Shown here piece after piece: positions 41,501-49,667 of a stretch of DNA of 63,120 nt. The position numbers were made by a program, and so were the translations under genes. A model generated the notes under the pieces. It did not search any database. It saw only the letters and a program-made list of their open reading frames with translations, and was not told where the DNA came from. Source of the DNA: Bacteroidota bacterium (GTDB lineage: Bacteria > Bacteroidota > Bacteroidia > Chitinophagales > Chitinophagaceae). The stretch covers positions 1-63,120 of the forward strand of contig BJGL01000003.1 in assembly GCA_014190475.1 (NCBI GenBank). The letters are read 5' to 3'. Position 1 is the first letter of the stretch; each line of letters starts with the position of its first letter.

Positions 41501-42352
41501 TTAAAATGGAAGCTGGTGTATGTGCAGCCCGATCTCATCTGTTTCTACATTTAACTCAGGTAATTGCTTTTGCATACTTACCACAGGTGCCAGTTGAAAA
41601 TCCTCTTCTTTATAATGATAGATCTCCCAGGTTTGATTGGAGTATTCAAGGGCGGTTAAATTTTCTATCCAATCACCACTATTTAAATAAGTAACCTGCC
41701 CCTCGACAGTCGTTACTACTCGTTGCTGGGGCTGGTGTATGTGCCCACAAATCACATAATCATATCCCTTATTGATGGCTAGCTCAGCTGCTGTTTGCTC
41801 AAAATCCGCGATCCAGCTTACGGCTTTCTTTACTCCATTTTTTACTTTCTTGCTCAAGCTCATTTTTGGCTGACCAAATTGAGTCAGTATCCAATTGATT
41901 AGCCGGTTTAGCAGAATAAGCCAGTCATATCCCCAGCCTCCCAATTTTGCAATAATTTTTGCACTTCCTTTTGTAGTTGCATCGAAAACATCACCATGAA
42001 AAATCCAGGTGCGTTTACCATTCATTTCTATAACCAACTTATCTGTCAATTGAAAGTTACCCAGGTGAAGTTCACTATAGCGGCGTAGCATTTCATCGTG
42101 ATTGCCGGTCACATACACAACTCGGGTTCCTTGGGCAAGCAAGTTTAGAATCTCCTTAATGACCTGCATATGGGCTGGAGGGAAGTAGCTTTTACTAAAT
42201 TGCCAGCCATCTATGATGTCCCCATTCAAAATCAGCAATTGAGGAGTAATGCTTTTAAGATAATGTACCAACTCCCTTGCATGACAACCATAGGTTCCCA
42301 AGTGAATGTCACTAAGTACCACTACGTCGGGACTCCTTTTTTGCATTATCAA
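41501..42352 (-). CDS. Calcineurin-like metallophosphoesterase (UDP-2,3-diacylglucosamine diphosphatase/PlcP-like)
   Basis: VVLSDIHLGTYG, LNGDIIDGW, VTGNHDE, IFHGDVFD, VICGHIHQPQ. Confidence 0.88.
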   Translation of the reverse strand: MIMQKRSPDVVVLSDIHLGTYGCHARELVHYLKSITPQLLILNGDIIDGWQFSKSYFPPAHMQVIKEILNLLAQGTRVVYVTGNHDEMLRRYSELHLGNFQLTDKLVIEMNGKRTWIFHGDVFDATTKGSAKIIAKLGGWGYDWLILLNRLINWILTQFGQPKMSLSKKVKNGVKKAVSWIADFEQTAAELAINKGYDYVICGHIHQPQQRVVTTVEGQVTYLNSGDWIENLTALEYSNQTWEIYHYKEEDFQLAPVVSMQKQLPELNVETDEIGLHIHQLPF

Positions 42353-42376
42353 GAGTTTAACGAAGTAAAACCGCTA

Positions 42377-42419
42377 ACGTTAACTGGGTATTAAGCAGAT
42401 GTTATGAAACCGTGAATCA
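42377..42419 (-). promoter_or_regulatory. Putative Pho-box-like array between divergent metallophosphoesterase and ppx genes
   Basis: Minus strand: TGATTCAC-ggt-TTCATAAC-atc-TGCTTAAT-acc-CAGTTAAC (11-bp phased), 10 bp, then TTACTTCG (42368-42361). Confidence 0.5.
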
Positions 42420-42448
42420 TTTTTTTATTTTTTATTTATTTCAATCTG

Positions 42449-42456
42449 TAAATTTG
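42449..42456 (+). promoter_or_regulatory. -7 element TAAATTTG upstream of ppx
   Basis: TAnnTTTG ending 8 nt before GTG start. Confidence 0.5.
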
Positions 42457-42464
42457 AATCCGAA

Positions 42465-43364
42465 GTGAAACTGGCAGCAATAGACATAGGTAGTAATGCT
42501 GTTCGACTCTTGATTTCTGAAGTAGTTGAGCATGCCGAGCAAAATCCTGATTTTATAAAAACAGTATTAGTCCGTGTTCCTTTACGCTTGGGTTTTGATG
42601 TATTTGAAAGGGGCTCCATATCAGGAAACAAGACAGAGCAGTTAGTAAAGACCATGCAAGCATATAAGTTGCTTTTGGATGTATATGGGGTGCGAAATTT
42701 GAAAGCTTGTGCTACATCCGCCATGCGTGATGCAGCCAATACAACTGAAGTTTTGCAACGAATTAAAGCGGAGGCAGGTATTGCGGTACGGGTAATCAGT
42801 GGTGAAGAGGAAGCAACATTAATTTATGAAAATCATATTGCTGATTATTTGGACGCTGCCGAGTCTTATTTATATATTGATGTAGGTGGGGGTAGCACCG
42901 AGCTTACTTTTTTTAGTGATGGGAAACTGGTATTTAAAAAGTCTTTCAATATTGGAACTATACGATTGCTAAAGGAGCAGGTTTCTTCGGAAAACTGGGA
43001 GGATATGAAAACGTATATCCGTCAGAAAATTAAAGGACATCACCACGTTACGGCTATTGGCTCCGGTGGTAATATCAATAAAATATTTAATCTTTCTAAA
43101 AGAAAAGAGGGGAAGCCCATCGATTTGGAGCTGTTGAAGCAATATCATAAGGAATTGAATGAGCTAAGTATTCCTGAGCGTATGCAGCAGTTTCGCATGC
43201 GTGAGGATCGGGCGGATGTTATTGTGCCGGCGCTTCAAATCTATATAAACGTTATGCGTTGGGCTGACGCCGAAAGCATGTTTGTACCAAAGATTGGGCT
43301 TGCTGATGGCCTGATCCATACTCTCTACGAGGAGGTGGTATCCAGAAAGGCAGTAGCTAAATGA
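42465..43364 (+). CDS. ppx: Ppx/GppA family exopolyphosphatase (GTG start)
   Basis: KLAAIDIGSNAVRLLI; LYIDVGGGSTELTFFSDG; TAIGSGGNINKI. Confidence 0.93.
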   Translation: MKLAAIDIGSNAVRLLISEVVEHAEQNPDFIKTVLVRVPLRLGFDVFERGSISGNKTEQLVKTMQAYKLLLDVYGVRNLKACATSAMRDAANTTEVLQRIKAEAGIAVRVISGEEEATLIYENHIADYLDAAESYLYIDVGGGSTELTFFSDGKLVFKKSFNIGTIRLLKEQVSSENWEDMKTYIRQKIKGHHHVTAIGSGGNINKIFNLSKRKEGKPIDLELLKQYHKELNELSIPERMQQFRMREDRADVIVPALQIYINVMRWADAESMFVPKIGLADGLIHTLYEEVVSRKAVAK

Positions 43365-43463
43365 TAATCAGCCTGTTCCCTTAATGTGAAACAATTATTA
43401 ATTCAATTTTACCTCTCTTAGGTTCCTTTCCGATCAGTTAGTTTTGTTGTACACTCTGTTTGC

Positions 43464-45557
43464 ATGCTAATTCCACGTGACATCAGCTGGCTGTCATTTA
43501 ATGGCCGCGTCTTACAAGAAGCGAATGACCCTACCGTACCGCTTCAACAACGTATTCGATTTTTGGGCATATTTTCTAACAACCTGGATGAGTTTTTTAG
43601 GGTTCGTGTGGCTACTCTTAAAAGGATGTCCGATTTAAGAGCCAAGCGAAAGAAGCTCAACATTGATATTGACGTCAATGCGCAAGAAATTTTGGACGAG
43701 ATACAAATGATTGTCTTGCGCCAGCAAAATGAGTTTGAGCGTATTTGGAAAAATATCATACAAGAACTCAAACAGCATAAGGTTTATATTAAAAATGAAA
43801 AGCAGCTAACCAAGCCACAACAGCAATTTGTTCGTGAATTTTTTGAGTCACAGGTTCGTAATTACGTTATTCCCCTCATGATTGAGACTCTACCATCCTT
43901 GCCTTACATTCGAGATAAAAGCATTTACTTGGGTGTGGTCATGCGAAAGAAGAGCACGGCCTACCAAGATCAGTATGCATTGATTGAAGTACCTGTAAAA
44001 TCCATTGGTCGATTTGTTCAGCTACCTTCATCCGGGGATGAAAAAAATATTATTCTGTTGGAAGACATTATTCGATTTAACTTACCTAGGATCTTTCCCT
44101 ATTTCGATTTTGAACTTTTTGAAGCTTGGTTATTTAAGGTTACCAAAGATGCCGAGTTAGAAATTGACCACGACTTGTCTACCAGCTTTGTCGAGAAAAT
44201 GGCCAAGGGTATTAAGAACAGAAGAAAAGGGAAGCCGGTGCGATTTGTCTATGATAAGGAGATGGATAATGGGCTACTACAGTACCTGATTGGTCGGTTG
44301 GGCCTCACTAAAAAAAGTGCAATTATACCAGGTGGTCGTATCCATAACTTTCGACATTTTATGGATTTTCCGAACGTGCTACCCGCAACCCAAGCCCGAA
44401 AGCCCGCTTTTACCCATCCATTGTTAAAGGATACTCTTCGTGTTACAGATGTGATATTACAGCGTGATGTGATGCTGCATTTTCCTTACCATTCTTTTGA
44501 CTCGTTAATTGATTTATTGCGCGAAGCTGCTATGGATGCTGCAGTCGAACGTATACAAATCACTGCCTATCGGTTGGCCTCCTCTTCGCGTGTTATTCAC
44601 GCTTTGATAAATGCAGCAAGGAATGGGAAATCGGTGGAAGTTATGCTCGAATTAAAAGCAAGATTTGATGAGGAAGCAAATTTGGAATGGAAATCTGTTT
44701 TGGAAGAAGAGGGTATTCGAGTATTGTTAGGGGTGCCAAATATGAAAGTGCATGCTAAGCTTTGTGTTATTACACGTAGGGAAAATAAAAAGAGACAGCT
44801 TTACGGATTTGTTAGCACGGGTAATTTGAATGAATCCTCTGCCCGCGTTTATGCTGATCATTGTCTATTGACGTCTTCCCCAGTTATCATGCGGGATGCT
44901 TTACATCTATTTGAATATCTGGAAAAATGGCAGCGTGGTATGATGCCACTTCGGAGATGTAAAACCTTGTTAGTTTCACCAGTATCCATGCGTACTGATA
45001 TAGCCCGGATGATTGAGCAAGAAATAAAGACTGCTCGATCTGGGAAGAAAGCAAAAATTATTATAAAGCTTAATTCACTTAGCGACCCCTCATTGATTAA
45101 ACTGTTGAACAAAGCTGCTTCAAATGGAGTAGAGCTTCATTTAATTATCAGAGGGATTTATTGTGCTCGATTTCCGATCTCCAAAAAGGCGCTTCCCCCT
45201 CATGCCATCAGCATCGTTGACGAGTATTTGGAGCATGCTCGTGTGTTAGTCTTTTACAATAAAGGAAAGGAGCGCGTGTTTATTTCATCTGCCGATTGGA
45301 TGGTACGAAATCTCGACTATCGGATTGAGGCTGCCGTTGAGATTTTTGATCCAACTATTCGTAAAGAAATGCTTAGCATGCTGGACATTCAGCTTGCAGA
45401 TAATGTTAAAGCAAGACTGTTGAATGATCGGTTAGATAATCAGTATGCCAAAAATGATTCCAAGCATTCGATCCGCTCACAGGTATTGATTGCGGACTTT
45501 CTTCAACGGGTCTCGTTGAGAACTCGCAAAAAGCTGACTAGGAAATCGGTAGTGTAA
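43464..45557 (+). CDS. ppk1: Polyphosphate kinase 1
   Basis: FLGIFSNNLDEFFRVRVATLKR; LHFPYHSFDSLIDLLREAAMD; MKVHAKLCVITRR; TGNLNESSARVYAD. Confidence 0.96.
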   Translation: MLIPRDISWLSFNGRVLQEANDPTVPLQQRIRFLGIFSNNLDEFFRVRVATLKRMSDLRAKRKKLNIDIDVNAQEILDEIQMIVLRQQNEFERIWKNIIQELKQHKVYIKNEKQLTKPQQQFVREFFESQVRNYVIPLMIETLPSLPYIRDKSIYLGVVMRKKSTAYQDQYALIEVPVKSIGRFVQLPSSGDEKNIILLEDIIRFNLPRIFPYFDFELFEAWLFKVTKDAELEIDHDLSTSFVEKMAKGIKNRRKGKPVRFVYDKEMDNGLLQYLIGRLGLTKKSAIIPGGRIHNFRHFMDFPNVLPATQARKPAFTHPLLKDTLRVTDVILQRDVMLHFPYHSFDSLIDLLREAAMDAAVERIQITAYRLASSSRVIHALINAARNGKSVEVMLELKARFDEEANLEWKSVLEEEGIRVLLGVPNMKVHAKLCVITRRENKKRQLYGFVSTGNLNESSARVYADHCLLTSSPVIMRDALHLFEYLEKWQRGMMPLRRCKTLLVSPVSMRTDIARMIEQEIKTARSGKKAKIIIKLNSLSDPSLIKLLNKAASNGVELHLIIRGIYCARFPISKKALPPHAISIVDEYLEHARVLVFYNKGKERVFISSADWMVRNLDYRIEAAVEIFDPTIRKEMLSMLDIQLADNVKARLLNDRLDNQYAKNDSKHSIRSQVLIADFLQRVSLRTRKKLTRKSVV

Positions 45558-46584
45558 AGCCAATTGTAGTTCCAACTTGCTCTGTGCTTCTGGCATGAAT
45601 AGTTTCTCCATGCGCTTCAATGATATGTTTACAAATGGCCAGCCCCAGGCCACTTCCTGTAATATCTCGTGATCTACCGGTTTCAGTGCGATAAAATCGT
45701 TCAAATATTCTAGAGATATCTTTTTCGGCAATCCCAATCCCATCATCGGTTATTTCAATCAAAATATGCTTGCCATCAGTTTTGTACATCGATGCTGTGA
45801 TGCTACCATTTTGTTTGCCGTATTTGCGTGCGTTTTCAATCAGGTTGCTTAGTACCTGTCTGATTTTTTCTTTATCTGCGTATACGGATAAAGGGTTTTC
45901 GCATTCCTTTTTTATACTGCAATGAATGGTATTATTCTCTGCAGCTGATTCAGTCATTTCAAAAACTTCTTTCACTAAGTCTTGAATTATAAAGGATTGT
46001 TTGATCAAGGGCAATTCACCTCTTTCTAACTTAGCGATCTGCTCAAGATCGGAGAGTAGATTGGAAAGCCTTTCTATATTACGTCTGGCATTTTCCAAGT
46101 ACTTCTTATTTACTTTAGGATCATCCAGCGCGCCATCTAATAGTGTTTCTATATATCCTTGAATGGAGAAAATAGGTGTTTTGAATTCATGGGATAGGTT
46201 TTGAAGAAATTCTTTTCTAAATTGTTCATTCTGGCGAAGCAATTCCATCTCTTTTTCGTTCTCGATGGCCCAGTCCTCTACATCTTTACTGACCTCCTCT
46301 AGCGTTTTCGGAGGGAGAATATACTTGTAGTAGTTCTCCTCCCTTTTGGTGGTTTTAGTCTTATGAATGAATTTGTAGATCAGTTTTATTTTTCGGTTGA
46401 TAAATTGTTCCAGCAATGCATTGATTACAAAATAGCTGATAGTAAAAATTGCTGTAAAAGAAAGTAAACCCAATGCCCATTTTCCGGAGGCCCATATAAC
46501 AAGTAAACTTTCTGGAAAAGATAGTATCAGGGCTGCAGTCAACGCAATTTGCCTGGGTGTAATATTGCTTTCTTGATTCAGCAT
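45538..46584 (-). CDS. Sensor histidine kinase (PhoR-like)
   Basis: NLSHEFKTPIFSIQGYIETLL; SNLIENARKYG; GSGLGLAICKHIIEAHGETI; two TMs. Confidence 0.92.
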   Translation of the reverse strand: MLNQESNITPRQIALTAALILSFPESLLVIWASGKWALGLLSFTAIFTISYFVINALLEQFINRKIKLIYKFIHKTKTTKREENYYKYILPPKTLEEVSKDVEDWAIENEKEMELLRQNEQFRKEFLQNLSHEFKTPIFSIQGYIETLLDGALDDPKVNKKYLENARRNIERLSNLLSDLEQIAKLERGELPLIKQSFIIQDLVKEVFEMTESAAENNTIHCSIKKECENPLSVYADKEKIRQVLSNLIENARKYGKQNGSITASMYKTDGKHILIEITDDGIGIAEKDISRIFERFYRTETGRSRDITGSGLGLAICKHIIEAHGETIHARSTEQVGTTIGFTLPIS

Positions 46585-46619
46585 GAATTATGCTGTAAAG
46601 GTAAGTTCCGTTAATACAG

Positions 46620-47297
46620 TTACAGGACAAATTTATAGCCTACTCCCTTTACAGTTTTTATACAGTCAATACCGAGTTTTTGTCTGATTTTTCGGATGTG
46701 AACATCAATGGTGCGATCACCCACAATTACTTCATTGCCCCAAACCTGGGTTAAAATTTCATTTCTTAGGAATACGCGTCCGGGTTTATTGGCGAGTAAG
46801 TAAAGGAGCTCGAATTCTTTCTTGGCTAAGGAAATGGATTTTCCCTCTACAGTAACTAAAAATTGCTCGGCGTTTATAGCTATGGGCCCGGCAACTAAAC
46901 TATTGCTTTCGGATTTACTCTGTCTTCTAAATAAAGCTTGTAAACGACTCACCAGCACTTTGGGGCTAACAGGTTTTCCAATATAATCATCAGCTCCTGT
47001 TTCCAAGCCTTTCACGACGGAACCGTCGTCACTGAGTGCGGTTAACATAACAATGAGCGTTTCACTGAACTGGGTCTGCGAACGTAATATTTTGCAGACT
47101 TCCACACCCGATTTTTTAGGCATCATTACATCCAAGAGAATAAGATCTGGTTTATTTTTTTTGGCTTTATCCAACGCATCGTCTCCATCCTGCGCCAAAA
47201 TCACTTCATAACCCGCTGCACTGAGATTGTATTGCAACAACTCCCGAATATCCGGTTCGTCATCTGCAACCAATACTTTACGGATCTTACTTTCCAT
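46620..47297 (-). CDS. OmpR/PhoB-family response regulator
   Basis: VADDEPDIRELLQYNLSAAGYEV; LDVMMPKKSGVEVC; winged-helix C-terminus IDVHIRKIRQKLGIDCIKTVKGVGYKFVL. Confidence 0.94.
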   Translation of the reverse strand: MESKIRKVLVADDEPDIRELLQYNLSAAGYEVILAQDGDDALDKAKKNKPDLILLDVMMPKKSGVEVCKILRSQTQFSETLIVMLTALSDDGSVVKGLETGADDYIGKPVSPKVLVSRLQALFRRQSKSESNSLVAGPIAINAEQFLVTVEGKSISLAKKEFELLYLLANKPGRVFLRNEILTQVWGNEVIVGDRTIDVHIRKIRQKLGIDCIKTVKGVGYKFVL

Positions 47298-47361
47298 CAG
47301 TTAGCGTTTTCACAAAGTTATCTTTTATTTAATGTATGCATCAGCTTGCAATTAAAAGAGA

Positions 47362-47391
47362 AAGTAGACTTAATGATAACTTAATATTAAC
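47362..47391 (+). promoter_or_regulatory. Putative Pho-box-like array upstream of the 749-aa protein gene (divergent from the response regulator)
   Basis: AAGTAGAC-tta-ATGATAAC-tta-ATATTAAC (11-bp phased; TTAATGATAAC/TTAATATTAAC adjacent 11-mers), 10 bp, then TAACTTCG (47402-47409). Confidence 0.5.
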
Positions 47392-47416
47392 GCCTGAACA
47401 GTAACTTCGTAGCCGG

Positions 47417-49666
47417 ATGCAGTCCTTATTCAAAAAACCCATTCTCTCTCTTTTCTTAGTGCTGGGCATGGCGGGTGCTGCTGCCCAACCGGGTGATACC
47501 TATTTTCGTCCGCCGGACGGTTATAAACCTGAGTTTCGAAGAGAGCGTAATCATGAGCTAGTACAGCAGGAGCAGCGGTTGATTATGGAAAGTGATGGGG
47601 TCAAGGATAATCGATTTGCCCCTGGTGAAATAGAGCCGCTTAATAAAGCGCTCACGTACGCACTTTTACATGAGGTTAATCGAATTGCTTACCAGATTGA
47701 AACTGACCCTGTCTTTGATCATCGTCTCAAGGTCAATTATCTTTTTGGATTAGAGAATTTGCTAAAGTTTTTTAGGGAGCACTGGAAACGTACAGGTATA
47801 GAGGGGGTTAATCCTCAGTATCTCTCTATGCTTATTGCAACGTACGAAGCCTGTGTTTCCAGTGATAAAAAAGGGAGCAGTATCGCTGATCTGGTGGTAA
47901 GCCTTCCCTATGATGCCGGTACTACTATAATGGCGGCCGGTATTTTTGAGAAAAACCCGGGTTACCAAATCTGTAGAGAAAATCTACTTCTCAAATATTG
48001 TACACTACTGCCAGAAAAAACATTCCCGGTTTTACAGAAAAATCCTGATGTGCTAATTGCAGACAGCTTAATTAAGGTTGTAGCTCGAAAATTTCCACGA
48101 CAATTGTATGATTATGCTGCTGCCGGTGATCGATTAGGGCAACGGATCCGTGCTATTCAGGATGATGCATTTGTAGCCTTGGTGGCACGTATGGCACTCA
48201 GCAAAAGTGGACAACAGTATTTTCCCTTTGTTGATAATATTCTGCAAGGCCGAACTTCTTTGGAGCAAATTGATGCGGTCAAGGAAGATACGCTGGGATA
48301 TTATCGGTTGTTAGTTGCCACGCAACGGGATTATGTCAAGCGGGCCCTACAAGGGGATACTGCTATGGAATCAAAAGCCCTGGGTCGTCGTTTAGAAGAC
48401 AAGGCTCGTTCTCATTTTGTAACAGTTATTAATGCATTACATAATGAGAAAGACTTACAAGTTCGTTTTAAAATATTACAGCCGTTGAGTGCTGCAGAAC
48501 TTTACTACTTGGCGGTTTCTTCCGATGGAACTATTTATACGTCTAGCTTTGTCCGTGGTGTGTATCCATTGATGATGTCTCGTATTGGTAATCGGGGCGA
48601 TTCCTTGCTCAAAGAAATTCGGTTTGATCGGTATAGGAAGTTCATCAAAATGGCAGCGGCTTTCAATACCCTCGATGAATTTTTAGCTTCTTTTCCAACT
48701 GCTACCCGTGCCGGGGTAGAGGATCCTGCTAATACGCTCATGCGTGCTTTTGTAAAAAATTTAGATAAAACAGATGGGTTGGAAGACGGCGCTGATGTAG
48801 CCGATTCTTATGCCAGTATTGCTGAAAATTTACAACCTGTTGCTAAGCGCATGCTCGAAAACATTCGTGAGAATCAACAGGAGGCGGTACAACAGGGTAG
48901 CCGAAAAGGCATGATCATTTACTCCATCCTTGAAAAACTGTTTCTGTCTGCGGACAGTACTCGAAAAATTGATCTCACAAAAGAGTTAGGGATACCTCCC
49001 GTTTATCAGGTTCCATTTAAAGATTTAGCGGATGATAGTGGACGTGTCCATGTACAATTGTTTATCTATGGCGATAAAGATGGCATTGGGGTGTTTCCAG
49101 GGCTGGTGAACATGTTTAACAATAGTAATTGGAAAATCGATCCTTCCAGCAAGTATTGGATTCGGGTAACGGCAGCCAAAGGGAAGCCTGTTACCTTGTA
49201 TATGAATCGTCCGTTGCCGGAGGAGCAAAATGAAGATGCAAAGGCGCAGGAGGAATTGAACAATTTTCTACAACAACAAGGGATTACCCCTCGAATTACT
49301 ATTAACAGAGGGCATAGCTATAACGCTCCCTATACAATTGCCCAAATGTCCCCTGCCTCTAAAATTGTTTTTATGGGTTCTTGCGGGGGCTATAATATGA
49401 TTCACGATATTTTACAAAAAGCACCTGATGCACATATCATCGGGACTAAACAAATAGCCGATGCGCCCGTAAATAATCCATTCCTTCGTTTATTGATGGA
49501 AAAACTACGCACTGGAAATGATATTGAATGGATTGGTTTTTGGAATGAGCTAGATAAAATTGTAACTGATAAGATCTTTGAGGATTATGTTCCTCCGCAT
49601 AAAAACCTTGGGGCATTATTTATCAAGGCGTATACCAAAGCCATGACTTCCTCTTCAACTCTTTGA
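47417..49666 (+). CDS. Uncharacterised secreted 749-aa protein with caspase-like (clan CD) His/Cys signature near the C-terminus
   Basis: Signal peptide; ITPRITINRGHSYN...SKIVFMGSCGGYN (H633, C656). Confidence 0.7.
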   Translation: MQSLFKKPILSLFLVLGMAGAAAQPGDTYFRPPDGYKPEFRRERNHELVQQEQRLIMESDGVKDNRFAPGEIEPLNKALTYALLHEVNRIAYQIETDPVFDHRLKVNYLFGLENLLKFFREHWKRTGIEGVNPQYLSMLIATYEACVSSDKKGSSIADLVVSLPYDAGTTIMAAGIFEKNPGYQICRENLLLKYCTLLPEKTFPVLQKNPDVLIADSLIKVVARKFPRQLYDYAAAGDRLGQRIRAIQDDAFVALVARMALSKSGQQYFPFVDNILQGRTSLEQIDAVKEDTLGYYRLLVATQRDYVKRALQGDTAMESKALGRRLEDKARSHFVTVINALHNEKDLQVRFKILQPLSAAELYYLAVSSDGTIYTSSFVRGVYPLMMSRIGNRGDSLLKEIRFDRYRKFIKMAAAFNTLDEFLASFPTATRAGVEDPANTLMRAFVKNLDKTDGLEDGADVADSYASIAENLQPVAKRMLENIRENQQEAVQQGSRKGMIIYSILEKLFLSADSTRKIDLTKELGIPPVYQVPFKDLADDSGRVHVQLFIYGDKDGIGVFPGLVNMFNNSNWKIDPSSKYWIRVTAAKGKPVTLYMNRPLPEEQNEDAKAQEELNNFLQQQGITPRITINRGHSYNAPYTIAQMSPASKIVFMGSCGGYNMIHDILQKAPDAHIIGTKQIADAPVNNPFLRLLMEKLRTGNDIEWIGFWNELDKIVTDKIFEDYVPPHKNLGALFIKAYTKAMTSSSTL

Positions 49667-49667
49667 C

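Noticed and set aside
41501-42352. Calling the metallophosphoesterase LpxH outright
   Set aside because: Motifs are shared by LpxH, PlcP-like and other calcineurin-like enzymes; context suggests a phosphate role, so symbol left blank
43373-43402. Weak 11-bp-phased units CTGTTCCC, ATGTGAAA, TTATTAAT upstream of ppk1
   Set aside because: Each matches only about 4/6 of NNGTTAAC and there is no -7-like element 10 bp downstream; likely chance in AT-rich DNA
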